From contig JAKZAP010000021.1 of the NCBI GenBank assembly GCA_023053575.1, forward strand, positions 17,360,212 through 17,424,211: DNA of 64,000 nucleotides, in the 5' to 3' direction. Every line of letters starts with the position of its first letter. Within the stretch, counting starts at the first letter, position 1. The stretch is from Branchinecta lynchi. Lineage: Eukaryota > Arthropoda > Branchiopoda > Anostraca > Branchinectidae. The notes beneath the pieces are model-generated. The model was given only the letters and a program-made list of their open reading frames with translations. It ran no database searches and was not told the DNA's origin. Shown piece by piece: positions 9,700 through 21,800 of the stretch. A program made the translations under genes and the position numbers.

Positions 9700-10700
9700 T
9701 ATATATTCATATGCCAAAAAACAGCAAACGCCGATAAGTCAGCGGCGCGCCGCTGATCACTTTGCAGTGGCGTGCCGCCGGCAACCAAAGTTCTCTCCAC
9801 CGCCGGCGAACTTAGCTGCGCGGCTTCGGGGAGTAACTTTTAGTGACCCTGACCCTATTACAAATAGTTTCAAGGACAAATCAGCCAGGGGGGTCCGAAG
9901 GGCTCTGGCATGGGGGGGGGGGGGGGCTTATATACCACTGGCTAAAAACACATCAGCAGGCTCAAGAAATATTATGATGCACACTTCAACTAAATAGAAA
10001 TAGGGTAGGACTCCGAAAGAGCCGCAGGCAAATTTGTTAAGTCGGCCTTTATTCGGCAATATTCGACTACTTCCCACACAAACTCTTGCTTTTAACGTGG
10101 CAGATCCCAAGCAGCAGCTTTTACCATAAGTACCCCAAGACAAAAACTCAGCGCCGCAGTCGATTGTTTTGTAATCTAACCTTTTTTCTGGTATTTCTAG
10201 CTTCTTTTTTTTTTTTTTTTTAATATAAATTTTTGTAACTTGCCGCGTAGCATCTTTTCCGTTCTTCCTGTCCAGTATGATTTGGCCAGGTGACTACGCT
10301 TCCACTTCCCTCGGTGACGCCAACGGTCCTAACAGCTTTTAAGGTGGCTGAAATCTTAGGCCTAACACCTCACCTAAATTACGGGCCATTCAACCAGATA
10401 TCGAGTAGGCTACTATGCAAGACGGCACACGTAAAGTTCTGTGAAACATTTTAAAGGCTACCTGCGATATCACATATCTGTCCGTGCCCCGATAACTCGC
10501 AAACGGAGTTGGATATTTTGCCGGAAGTTGGCACTTGGTAGTGCTTCCACTTTGAATTTAGACTACACAAAAATTAGTGCAACCATCAGGCACGTCATAC
10601 AGTGCTTACAAAGCCGGTTTATGTGCAAACCTTACTCGGCAAGCTATTAAAAAAAAAAAAAAAACTGTTTCTTTTTAAGATAAGCAGATTTTTGCACAAA
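9700..10700. other. Non-coding intergenic stretch with G and T homopolymers
   Basis: No gene is seen. It contains a run of about 15 G near 9911, a T run near 10,208 and an A run near 10,648. The reading frames that cross it show no conserved motif. Confidence 0.35.
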
Positions 10701-11520
10701 ACCAGATAGGATAATGTTGAAACATCGCGCCGCAGGCGAAGTTTTCGAAAATCAGCCTGTTTTCAGCGCCACAGAGTGGAAATCACGATTTTCATGTCAT
10801 TACGATTTATCTACCTCTGTCAAGTTCGAAACATACGACTGTTATTCCAACAAGCTCAAAACACACGATATTTCGTAACGTAATGACTTATAGAAAATCT
10901 AAATAAAACCATATGACCAGAAATAGGTCATTTTTTGTCGAAATTCACCTAACTGCCTCATAAAGCAAGCTCAAAACTTACGACTGTCTCTAATACGACA
11001 AAAAAATCTCCAGTAAAATATGACAAGAAACGGTTAATTTTCAGGAAAAAATTGCGGTTGGTGTCATTCTGGCAAGTTCCATACGACTGTGCTTCTGACA
11101 AACTGAGAACACATAACTGTGAATCTGACAAGTTAAAACATAAAATCATTATTAAAATCTCTACGGAACAAGACGAGAAGAGGTCATTTGAAGGCGAAGT
11201 TCACGATTAGCTAACTGCTTTGTCTGCCTTTATCTGGCAAGGTCAAAACTTACGACTAGAAAATCCCTTCGTAGAGTACGACAAGAAACGGAAATCGCGA
11301 TTGATGTCATTCTGGCAAGCACAAACATGCGAATTTCATTCTAACTTGGAACACGCAACTGTGAATCTGAAAACATACGAATAGAAATTTCTTCGTAGCC
11401 ATACGACTAAAAAATGTGGTTTGTGGATGAAATTCACGTGTGGTAACTGCCTGAATGTCATTCTGAAAAGCTCAAATATACGACTGTCATACAGACAAAC
11501 TCAAAACATAGGACTGAGAG
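10700..11520. repeat. Degenerate tandem repeat, ~100-130 bp period
   Basis: Loosely repeated phrases such as TGTCATTCTGGCAAG, CAAGCTCAAAAC, ACATACGACTG and TACGACAAGAAACGG recur about seven times. Copies are too diverged for an exact period by eye. No coding potential. Confidence 0.5.
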
Positions 11521-11888
11521 TAGATTCTCTGGAGCATGGGGGGGGGGGGAGTGAGTCACCCCAGGCCCCCTCCTTTGAACCGCCTCTGGATCAGCTACCA
11601 AGCAAAACACTGTTTAAAGATGTTTGGCCAGGACGACGCGAATGGCAAAATTGCCGTTTTCTTCTGACTGGTCTGTGAGAGGAATTCTCTTTTTCCCGAC
11701 TGCACTGAGTTATCTAAATGCAATGATCGCCTATGTCGTGTCGTTTAACCGAGCATGACCGCATTAAAGCAATCCGTCAGATTCCTCCTGGTTCTTTAGT
11801 AACTTATAGCATCGGGATTCAACAACCTTATTGCTTGCAAGTGCAATTTAAGGTAATTTAAGGTAATGATTACTTAGTTACTTATCTT

Positions 11889-12207
11889 TTATTCAAACAA
11901 TGTTTACAACGGATACGTCAGCTATGATTCTTCATCAGCGATATTTCGGCCCTTCTTGGCAAGGCTCCTCGTCAGGCTGTCAATCCTCTGGTTCAACTTC
12001 GAGGAAGGAAACAAACCTGTAAGATTACATAGAAGCATAGAAATAGAAACCTGTCACATAGAAACCTGTAAGATTACAGGTTTGTTTCCTTCCCCGAAGT
12101 TGAACCAGAGGATTGACAGCCTGACGAGGACCCTTGCCAAGAAGGGCCGAAATATCGCTGATGAAGAATCGTAGCTGACGTATCCGTTGTAAAATTGTTT
12201 GAATAAA
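11889..12207. mobile_element. Foldback element with hammerhead-like cores in both arms
   Basis: Two long arms are inverted copies: the left starts TTATTCAAACAATGTTTACA and the right ends with its inverse. The right arm carries CTGACGA (12,121-12,127), a potential stem-loop CCCTT/AAGGG, and GAAA (12,149-12,152); the left arm carries the same on the minus strand (11,975 down to 11,944). CTGANGA-stem II-GAAA is the conserved hammerhead ribozyme core, known from Penelope-like elements. Just downstream is GTCAGCTTGGGCTCAAAG, shared with the related copies at 15.1 and 27.6 kb. Confidence 0.6.
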
Positions 12208-12269
12208 TGTTTCAAAGTCAGCTTGGGCTCAAAGAATATTTACTTACTTATCTATTATATACTCAGGCA

Positions 12270-12606
12270 AAACTAGCAATTACACAGTTAACTAACCCTA
12301 ATATGGAACACAAGTAGTCACCGATTACATAGTCTAGCAATAGTAAACGAAACGAGTTGAGATCGTAGCAATCCATTTTGTCGCTCGAGCGGTTACACAT
12401 CAAATTTTGATTGTACACATTTCTGCGTTTTAAGTTGATGAGATCAGCGCCATCTTCTTTTTGTTTCTCAAATCTCAGGTTGCTGACCGCCACCATCCAC
12501 CGTACTTTATACTGAAATAAGAAAAGCAGAAAAGGGCTGAGATTTCTGTTTTTGGTTTTGGTTCAGTTTATCAGTGAAAGAACTTGTGTTTCCTGTGCAG
12601 TTCGGG
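12270..12606 (+). promoter_or_regulatory. Upstream region of HAPSTR1, putative 5' UTR and 5' intron end
   Basis: No other gene occupies this stretch. A pyrimidine-rich TTGTGTTTCCTGTGCAG ends at about 12,600, a plausible acceptor for a 5' UTR intron, seven bases before the chosen ATG. An in-frame ATG at 12,574 would lie inside that intron. I see no clear TATA box or initiator. Confidence 0.35.
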
Positions 12607-12850
12607 ATGGCCGAGAATTTGGATGAAATAGATTCATCCTTAAATGGTTTCCTTCCGGGTTTATCTTCACTTGGGATTGGTGCAGGTGGGGATGAAGGGT
12701 GGCTGTCGTCTTATGAGCGACAGTGCACAGAAGACATAGAGAAAGGTGTGGATCATGATTTGGAACTGAAAGTGGAAGCGGATAAGCATAGTCAACAACT
12801 TTGGAACATGTTCCAAACATCTGCAATGGCTGTAGCTCAACTGTATAAAG
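12607..12850 (+). CDS. HAPSTR1: HAPSTR1 coding exon 1
   Basis: Encodes residues 1-81 plus one base; the donor is AAAG/GTGGGT. Contains the acidic N-terminus MAENLDEIDSSL and the conserved WLSSYERQC and LWNMFQTSAMAVAQLYK blocks. Confidence 0.9.
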
Positions 12851-15800
12851 GTGGGTGTTGATACACTTTTTTTTTTACTCATCTCATAGCCAGCTCATAG
12901 CCTGTTGAAGTGTTGACATGGGGCTGAAACAGCAGCCAATCATAGGACAGTGGTATATAGTTGATCAGTACCACTACTGTATGCACATAAGTAGCAGCAA
13001 AGGCGTTACTAGCGAAAATGTTTGGGATGGGGGACAAAGCATTTGCCGACTGGTTGGTAATTTTTATTGACTGTTTTGGCAAAAAAATGATATTTTCATG
13101 AAAAAAACAAAGAGTTTTGAAAAAAACCGACTGATTTTTGAAAAAAACGGAACGTTTTGACAAAAAAACAACTGTTTTGAAAAAAAAAAACTGTTTTGAA
13201 AAAAAAAGCTACTATTAGTTTATATCAACTGTTTTGACAGCGGCGCTTCTCGCAGACTCAGTTATTTTTAACTGACTGGCCGACAACATTGGGGGGGGGG
13301 CATCCCCCCCCCCCCCCCCTCATCGTAATGCCCCTGATGAGGAGTTGAAGAAATCCAAAAAATATTGGTAAACCTTTCAATCCAAATAGGCCACAGACTA
13401 CCACAATTTTGGTCATTGTGGTCATCAATTGGGATAAATAGATCCTTTGCAATGTGGCCTTTGATGACTGCAGGGACAGGAAATAGACTGTAATTTCGGG
13501 AGTCAGGTCAAACTTGACAAGTTATACTTATGGATTAATCCAGCTCAGATTCTGTCAGACAGGTGTGAAAATAGGCATACTGGAGCCTATACTATTTATG
13601 TTGTTCTCTATTTCCACATGCACCCCTATGGAATTAGTTTTCTGGCTTAGATGTGGTATGGTTATAAAGTACCTACAGTTAAACAGTAACGGCGTGAAGA
13701 AAAAATTCCGGGTGACCAGACATTACGGTAACAGTTACCAACAAATTTTGCCGTCCTCGCAGAAATTCATGTTATGGCAATGAAGCTTGTACTGTAGTAT
13801 TTTGAACCTTTTAAGATACTGTTTGCCTTTTTTTTAAAGTTTCTGTGGTGAGATAAAAGACAACCAAAGCTGGGCAACGGAATCCGCAGTTTAAACAATA
13901 AAGGAAATTGTATAGGGTCCAGTAGCATGATTTTTACATGAAGCATCCCAGAATCACTAAATAATTTTGGAAAAGGGTAGAATAGATTTCTAATTTCAAC
14001 AGAGTACATTCTATTTGTGTCTGATATTTCTTTTGTTATTTTCCTTGAAAAAAGCGATAATCAATCCTCACTCAAAAGTGACTGAACATCACTAAATGAT
14101 TGCATCGTTTTCCTTTATCATTTTGATTTTCATATTTTTATGTGCTCAGAACTACTTGAAATTAATTTTGTGTGCTTTAAAATTGCTGTGTTGCCTGAAA
14201 TCTGTAACTATTAATTTGTGCCATTTTTCCAGTCTAAAGACCACAAGACAACTAGGCCACATTTCACTTTGACACACTCACAAGATGAATTATTTTAATT
14301 TATATATTTTGTTACATATAAAAAGAATATTCGGAATTAGGTTGTTCTGTTTAATTCTCCTGTCAACGCCAAGCAGTTGATCAGTTGTCTGAAAAGATCA
14401 GCCTCTTTTAGATGCCTATTTTGGTCCTGTGGGAACAAGCTATCAGCTCTCAACACAAGCTGAGAGTAAAAAAAAAAATTATTTTGAGATAGACAATGCC
14501 AAATGTGGGATAAGTCCTGCATTTGAATATTTGAAATGGCCTGTAGTTTGACAGTGGCCACAGAGAGTACAGTTGCCAATATTTGCAAATTGTGTTTTAC
14601 CAAAAGACTTCATTGCACTACCTGTTCCATATCTTCTTTTGAATGTAGAGCATAAAGAACTGCTTACCCAGATTTTGTAAGCCACACCAGTGCATTCATG
14701 ACTGCTTAATTTTTTGTCTGAGACAGCCAAAAGCAGAAATGTCTTAGCTTTATTTTCACAAAAAATTAATTGAACCAGTAAGAACTCTTTTATAGTGAGA
14801 GTAGGTCAGGGGTAACCACAGGTACTCAGGATTTGGCTTAGGGTAACCAAGGTTAGGTAGTGGCTATCCCAAAATCATGCATTTGTGGTCGACTGTATTG
14901 CCTAAGTCTAAGAAAGTATCAGAGATCAAGACAAAAATAGTGTAATACTGATTTAATGGTTTTCTGAGAAGGATGTGCATCCAGCACTTGGCGCTTAAAC
15001 TAAGAATTAATTTGATATTGGAAAGCGGATCTGTCAGCTGAATTTTATTGGAGCTATATTTCGGCCCTTCTTGGTTTTGAGCCTGAAGAGAACCCCTGCC
15101 AAGAAGGGCCGAAATTTAGCTCCAATAAAATTCAGCTGACGTATTCGTTTTATTCGCACTATCAAATATGATTCACAGTCAGCTTGGCCTGAAGGAATAT
15201 TTATCAAGAATTAATTCCAAGTGTGAATGGTTGAACTGAATTGTGTGACTGTAGATGATCCTGGATGTCACTAAAATTTCAGACGTTTTGCTGTATCAGT
15301 GTTCTTTATAGGTGCATGCCAGCTGTGTCTTAGCTGTGACAGTTATTTCCTGAAAGCTCTAAATTGTTTTGTCTGATACAACCCCAAATGCATCTTGGAT
15401 AGTTTTTACTAAACTTGTACTATTCAGACAGTTTTAATAGTCTATGCCAAATGTCGAGCAGGGGTGCCGAGCTGGGGTGCCCTGACCCAATAAAATATAC
15501 AAGATTCCGAATCTGGATTCGAATTCGAATCCTGGATTCGCCGTTTTGGTCGGATTCGAATCCGGATTCCAATCTTCTGCTTTTGAAGCTGGATTTGGAC
15601 CCGGATTCCAAACGCTCAATCTTACGAACCCACTCGAATTTCTAGTCTATATCCTTCAGTTCAATTCAATTCAGTTTCACTTTATTCGAAAAACATGCGA
15701 CGGACAGATCCGATTATTAGTTTTTGTTGTCATAAAATAAACATGTATGTCAGTCAACGAGCCAAGATTAACATACACGCAAGTACAATATATACAATTA

Positions 15801-18800
15801 GTAATTATTTTGCAGACTAAAAATTCGACGCGTCATTTAAAAACTTACAAACGAGGGCACAAAACTAAGCTCCTATCGAGCATGTGAAGCTGTCACAAGT
15901 TGAAGTTGCGGTACATGCTTTGCAATGGACCTGCTTGGCCTTAACCCGAGCCGGTTCATGTTGGAGCGGAAGGATATTTCGGTCCTTCCAGTTTCCGTTT
16001 TCCAAATTTTTTACACAGTGGGCTTAGGCAATCCAACTTTTGATCTCCACCACCAACCATCCTTACTAATCTTTTACGTTGTCTGATTACCTTAGATATC
16101 AGTGCTTTTTGTCACCTCTGATTTTTAAACTATAAACCATGTACATGATTTGATTTTTATTTAGGTCGGATTCGGTTCCGGATTCGAATCTTCAGCATGA
16201 AATGGTGGATTCGGATTCTTACGTAGCCCGAGATTGGGATTCGAAACCTTTCATGATAGCATTCTCCCATCTCTGCTTTGCTGTGACAATTAATTTGCCG
16301 TGACACCAGTTTTCTAGACCTATGACCTAGTTGTAATGCGTTAGTCATGCTGTAAATTGCAAAGTATATGAATTCAAATGTTTTTTTCATATTAGTAATG
16401 CCGTGAATTTTTTTGGTTGTCGTCTTACAGTTTCATGTAGTTATGTCCTTGCTTATTATTCCTTCTGTCTTTTAGACCGATGTCAAGGTGCTGTCCTTTG
16501 GATGCCCTTCCAGAACGCAGCAGAAACAGTAACTGCACTTTACAAAGGTAAATTTTCTGAATTCTGAATCTTACTAGAAATTATCTTTTTAAAATGGAAT
16601 GGCTCAGAAATATCGGTTTTCGAAATGCCATTACTTTCCAAGGGAGATTAGTGATTTTCTTGTTAGCGCTTGCCGCCTCTGTCCAGCCTCCAGGCGGCGC
16701 GGCGGCTGGACGTAATATATTTGAAAACTGAACGCGCCGCTGTTAAAGCACAACTCTTACTAGAAATTATTTTTTCCCTATGAAATGAATCAGGATAAAA
16801 CATTTTCGAAAATACCATTAGTTTCCACCTTAAATTAGCGATTTTCTTGTTAGCGCTTGTCGACTATGTCCAGCCTTCCTGCTAGCCCACGCGGCGGCTG
16901 GGCGCAAATGATTTGAAAACCGATCGCACTGTGGTTAGAAGGTGTGATAAGTAAGCAAATAAAAGAAGTAACAAACAAAAGCTTCTCAAATCCTTATGTG
17001 TGAAAGAGTTGTCAGCAGACGTTGACGGTCCCGTCAAACGTTTCGTCGTGTGACGGGCAAAACCCTGCAAGGCCAAAAAGGGCTAAAATTTCGTAGGCAC
17101 AAAACGAAACGGTGGGGATTTTAGAAGCTTATAATTCTGTATGGGAGCTAGGTATGTTATAAAATGCAGGATAAGCAAGAGGGGTTCTTTAAATGTGAAA
17201 AAAAAGAAAAATAGAAGAAGTCAAAAACAGAAGATAGACCTGATGGCCTACCAAGTCTTCCAAAAGGAAAAATAATGCTTTGAACTTCATGTGTGAAAGA
17301 GTTGTCGGCAGACCTTGAAGCTTTCAGCGAAACTTGCAAAACTCAGCTAGGCCGAAACAGCGCTAAAAAGTCGTAGGTACAAAATATAAAGTTATGAAAA
17401 GCTGGGATTGCAGAATCTGGTATGTATATAGCCTACTGTATTATGACTATAAATTTATTAAGTTTTACTTTAAGATGAGATGTGGGATATTGTGTTTAAC
17501 ATATAATGTTGACAGTCCTATGCTAGCATGTTGTGCAACTAATATTATAAGTGTGACGATCAGGGGCGTCGCTAGCCAAAACTGGAGAGGGGGTGGCACG
17601 GCGCCCTGCCGCCCATTTTAGCTTTTCGTCGCACATGTAGTAATAAAACGTGCGATACCTTGCAAGCGTTGAAGTCTGAAGAAGACTAGTCGTATCTAGG
17701 ACCTCAGGGATGGTTTGAAGGGCTTGGGCGTGGGAGGCGACTACCTCAAAATATACGACAGATTTTCAGCAAGGCTCAAGAGTCATATCAATTGAAAACA
17801 ATGGCCAAGAAACACAGTATCGCATGCTGGAAACTGCGAAATTACTTAATCTAAGGTGAACGTCGTTTGTAATAACAGGAATTTGCTAACGCAATAGCCC
17901 GCCCCACAGCAGTTCCTGATCACTGTATATCAGACAGTATAGAGCTCCGCATGCCAAATTTTTTAAGTAGGCTATGACTTTTTTGGCAAAATATTGCTTC
18001 CACCAATAAAATCTAGATTTTATTTTGATCCAAGCCCCGAAATTCCAAGCCTAAAACATGAATGAAATGACGCGAGCTTCCAGTAAATTTAGCCTACGGT
18101 ACTACAAAAGGCGCCTCCGGCAAAATTATTTTCTGAAATCCTGTATGATCAGAATACGTCTTTTCGGATCCAAAATTAAATTAAGGGCGAATAGCGAGTA
18201 CAGAAAATGCGAGAATTTAGCTGGAAGTTGACAATGTGCTTCAGTTTGACCCTTTCCGATGGATTATCCAGAAGAAAAAAAAACGTGAAAGAGAGCTGAC
18301 TTGTTCTGAGTTTCAAGTTAAAAAAAAACAAAATAAAAATCAAATGACATGTTGCAACAATCAAGCCCGTCATTACACCGTCACTCATTTCTCTCGAAGC
18401 CAATTTATTTTTGTAACTAACTAACTAGAAACTAACAAATTCTTAAAATTGTACGCCACAAGCAGAATGGGCCTGATTTTTACATGAATTAAGAGATACA
18501 GGTGCATCTTTGGATCCAATTAAGGGCCTTCCAATTCAGAGCAGGCAGAAGGTTTTCGATATTAGGTAGTGTGGTTCCTGATGGGAGGTATGCTTGCCCA
18601 CTTTGTGAGAAGGAGGAAGAAAATTTGGACCATTTTCTCTGTAGATGCCCGAAACTTTCTGATTTAAGGAAAATTTATCTAGAGGGTGTGATTTTATCCC
18701 TTCCCGAAATTTTGAGCAATAGTAACCCTACCGTTATTACTCGAGTGGGCGTGTACATAGATAAATCTTTAGAGTTAAGAAGGAGTCTGATTGTTTAAGT

Positions 18801-21800
18801 TATACTTTTGTTTTTGTTTGTTTGTGTATATGGCCCGTGGGCTTTTGAAATACACTAATCTATCTATCTATCTATCTAACAGATCGTGTTAAAATTCTCA
18901 ATCTGGCAAGCTCGAAACATGCGGCTGAGAATCCTATTCCTGAAGTCTCAAACACTCAAGAACCCAGAACGGCCTTTCCTGGGTGAGCGCCCGTTTAGCT
19001 GTACTTTTGTGTTCGGGCGCTCTACGAGCGCCCAGATTAGCTTAAATTATTTGGTCGGGCGCTCTGCGAGCGCCCAGATGAGCTAAATTTATTTGGTCGA
19101 GCGCTCTGCCAGCGCCCAGATTAGCTTTTTTCTTTCTTCGATGGGGGGGGGGGGGGGGGGGACGCCCCTGGTGATGATTGATTGAAAGAAGGAAAAACCA
19201 GACTCTACTGGCTGTTATGGTGATAGCTATTGGAAATTTAATAGTGGAATTATGTAAGTGTTCAGATACATACTTTAAGCTGTTAGACGATGGTCGTATC
19301 CATAGGTGCAAATCGAGCAGAAATAACGATGATTCCTTTTTTCAGCATCCAATGACATAGTTCGATACTCTGTTGATAAGGGGATTCAAGCTGGCTACCA
19401 AAAACGCAACAAAGAAATAGTGCAGTGGGCAAAGAGGCGCAGGCGCAACATCAAGCGAGATGAGCTTCTTAGCTTCCTAGCAGGGAAGCCCCCTCCACCA
19501 TCCCATGGCAGTTCAAGGTAATTAATTAAGTTACTGCCTAATATATACTATTCCCACTAAACAACTAAGAAAGGATTAGAATAGAAAACCAAAAAGAAAA
19601 AGTAATATAAATTCTTTTGCTAACTTACGACCCTGTAGCTGTAAGAACTTGGACAATATTCGAAGAGGACTCAAGTCTCCAAAGTTCCAGAGATTATATA
19701 AAAACGCCCCAACCTATTATCTCAGTTTTCTTCTTTCGCCCGGTGTGCGATACATCATGGACAACAGGGCCCAGCCAGCGCACGACGTCGTCCACTGCTT
19801 CCTGACCGAAGATTGAAAATTGAAAATTAAGTGTCTTTTTCTGTTTGTTGATGTGTTTTGTTTATTTTCTTTATTTTCTTCATTTACTCCGCCTTTTCAA
19901 AATGGCGGGTCATAAATAAATTACTTACTTACTTACTTACATGAATGGTACCTAGCAGTGATATCCTGATTGGATCTGTTCAAAGAGTTTGGACGAGAGG
20001 TCCAATATACGAGTTCGGCCCCGTCCGGTTTCACCCCCTCTCCCCTAGTTCAGTCTAAACTGTCGTGCTATGTTCATTTTACCTGTGTTGTTTTTTTTTC
20101 CCTTTCTTGGCTTTACTCCGCTTTCTCCTTGTGCGTTTTGGTGAGTCATAAATAAAATATATATATGTATATATTAAATAATTGTTATGAGATTTCTGAC
20201 AGCCTGATATTCGCTTCTAAATTTGTCCATATGTTCTAGGGCTTACCGCGCGAGAAGCAGTCCATCTCAGAATCGGGAGGCACAGTGCGAGTCCAGTACA
20301 GGCAGTTTCGGAGGATCTGATTGGGCTTCCCATCAAGACGGAGATTTGCAGACATTCAAAGAAGCCCTCAGCTTAACCACAGGTAAGAATCTCAAACTTT
20401 TAGTCGTTTGTTTGCAGAGAGCAAAGAATGGGAGGATCGAACAATCATGATACCACATTACCACCCCCTAGAATACAATGTTACATCAGAAATCAGCAGA
20501 TTCCTCGACAACTTATTTCTGATAATATATCCTTATGCCGTTTTTTGCTGACTGCCATACTCCGATTTACTAGCTTCGACAAATATAAGCGGAGTTTCTT
20601 TTTTCTTATCTATTCGTTGTTATTATATACTGCGGATTATTTGTATTGTTGACGATAGTCATATTAACGGTGTTGACTGAGAACTCCTTGTAAGCTCTGG
20701 AGTCAGCTGCAAGTAGGTCAGTTATATTTGTACATTTTGTCAGTGTTGTAACTTTACATCCAGAAAGCTAAACTTTTCTTTGGTACTGCAAACAACAGAA
20801 AGTTTCATGAGATAACACTGGAGCAATCTGCCAGCTACAGAGACGGTTTATTTTAGCAGCCGTATCACTCTCATCACTCAGCTCTACAAAACGATTGATT
20901 TTCGTACATGGCCGAGAGTTTTTGAATTTCCGCGCCTTGCATTACCATGCTCTGAAATCGTCTCCGCCGATACGCCGAAGAGTCAATGAAAAGCGATAAC
21001 AAGAAAACGGCTTATTTTTGAAGCGCCACCTAGTGGAAGTCAGAAATGTGTATATGTGAAGAATTTTATAAAAATTAAAGAATAGTTAGTGTCCATTGTG
21101 CTTTAAACTTTAACTGAAAAGGACTGAGGTATCCCAAAGTGTTGTCTGTTACGAACTGTATGTTGAAACCGCGCATCTTCTGTTTTCTATTATGAAACGT
21201 CCGACAGGAACACTCACTACCCAAAAGTTGGGTTTTGTAGCGCCAAAGATCGCATCCAGACAAAAAGGCATAAGACGTACATTTTTTACAGAAATTGAAC
21301 AAGATGTAGCGTGTTTGTTTTTTTTCGAAAACGAGAGGTATGTGTGAACCAGGATTTACTCAGTGTTTACGGGGGACGAGGCATTTACCGACTGGCTGGT
21401 AATTTTTACAGACTTTTTCTGCAGACAAAATGACTGTTTTCAACAAAAAAATGACATTTTTGAAAAAAAATCGACTGATTTTCAGAAAAATCAACTGATT
21501 TTCAGAAAAATCAACTGATTTTCAGAAAGAGAAGAACAACAATTTTGACGAAAAATTGACCAATTTTCAGAAAAACCGACTGTTTTCAATCAACTGTTTT
21601 GACGAAAAGTCAAGCTACAAGAAAAAGCTACAAGTTACGGCCAGCGCACAAAATGTAGGCCACAAATAGTGTCCTGCATCTGATTGCAGTGAACAACATC
21701 TGAACGGACAAGAATGCCTCAACTGGTCTTTGGACCTCGGCCAGAGAGAGATTGCATCATACCCAACGAAAACGGACGGGATCCTAACGAACAAATTTAA

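Larger units (their letters stand above)
6300..9700 (+). mobile_element. 5'-truncated LINE (non-LTR retrotransposon) carrying two MITE insertions
   Basis: Reverse transcriptase coding sequence runs from about 6330 to 9620. It is broken by one frameshift near 7140 and by two inserted MITEs (7887-8428 and 8665-9218). Upstream endonuclease sequence is missing, so the copy is 5'-truncated. It ends with a C-terminal CPLC..H....C cysteine motif, a short UTR and an (AT)n tail near 9700. A second 3' fragment of the same or a close family is at about 18,490-18,880, with a (CTAT)n tail. The RT-to-cysteine-motif layout resembles I/R1/jockey-group LINEs; the clade was not resolved. Confidence 0.85.

Noticed and set aside
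12574..12606. Earlier in-frame ATG for HAPSTR1 at 12,574
   Set aside because: It lies before a good splice acceptor (TTTCCTGTGCAG) and encodes no conserved residues; the ATG at 12,607 has the better context.
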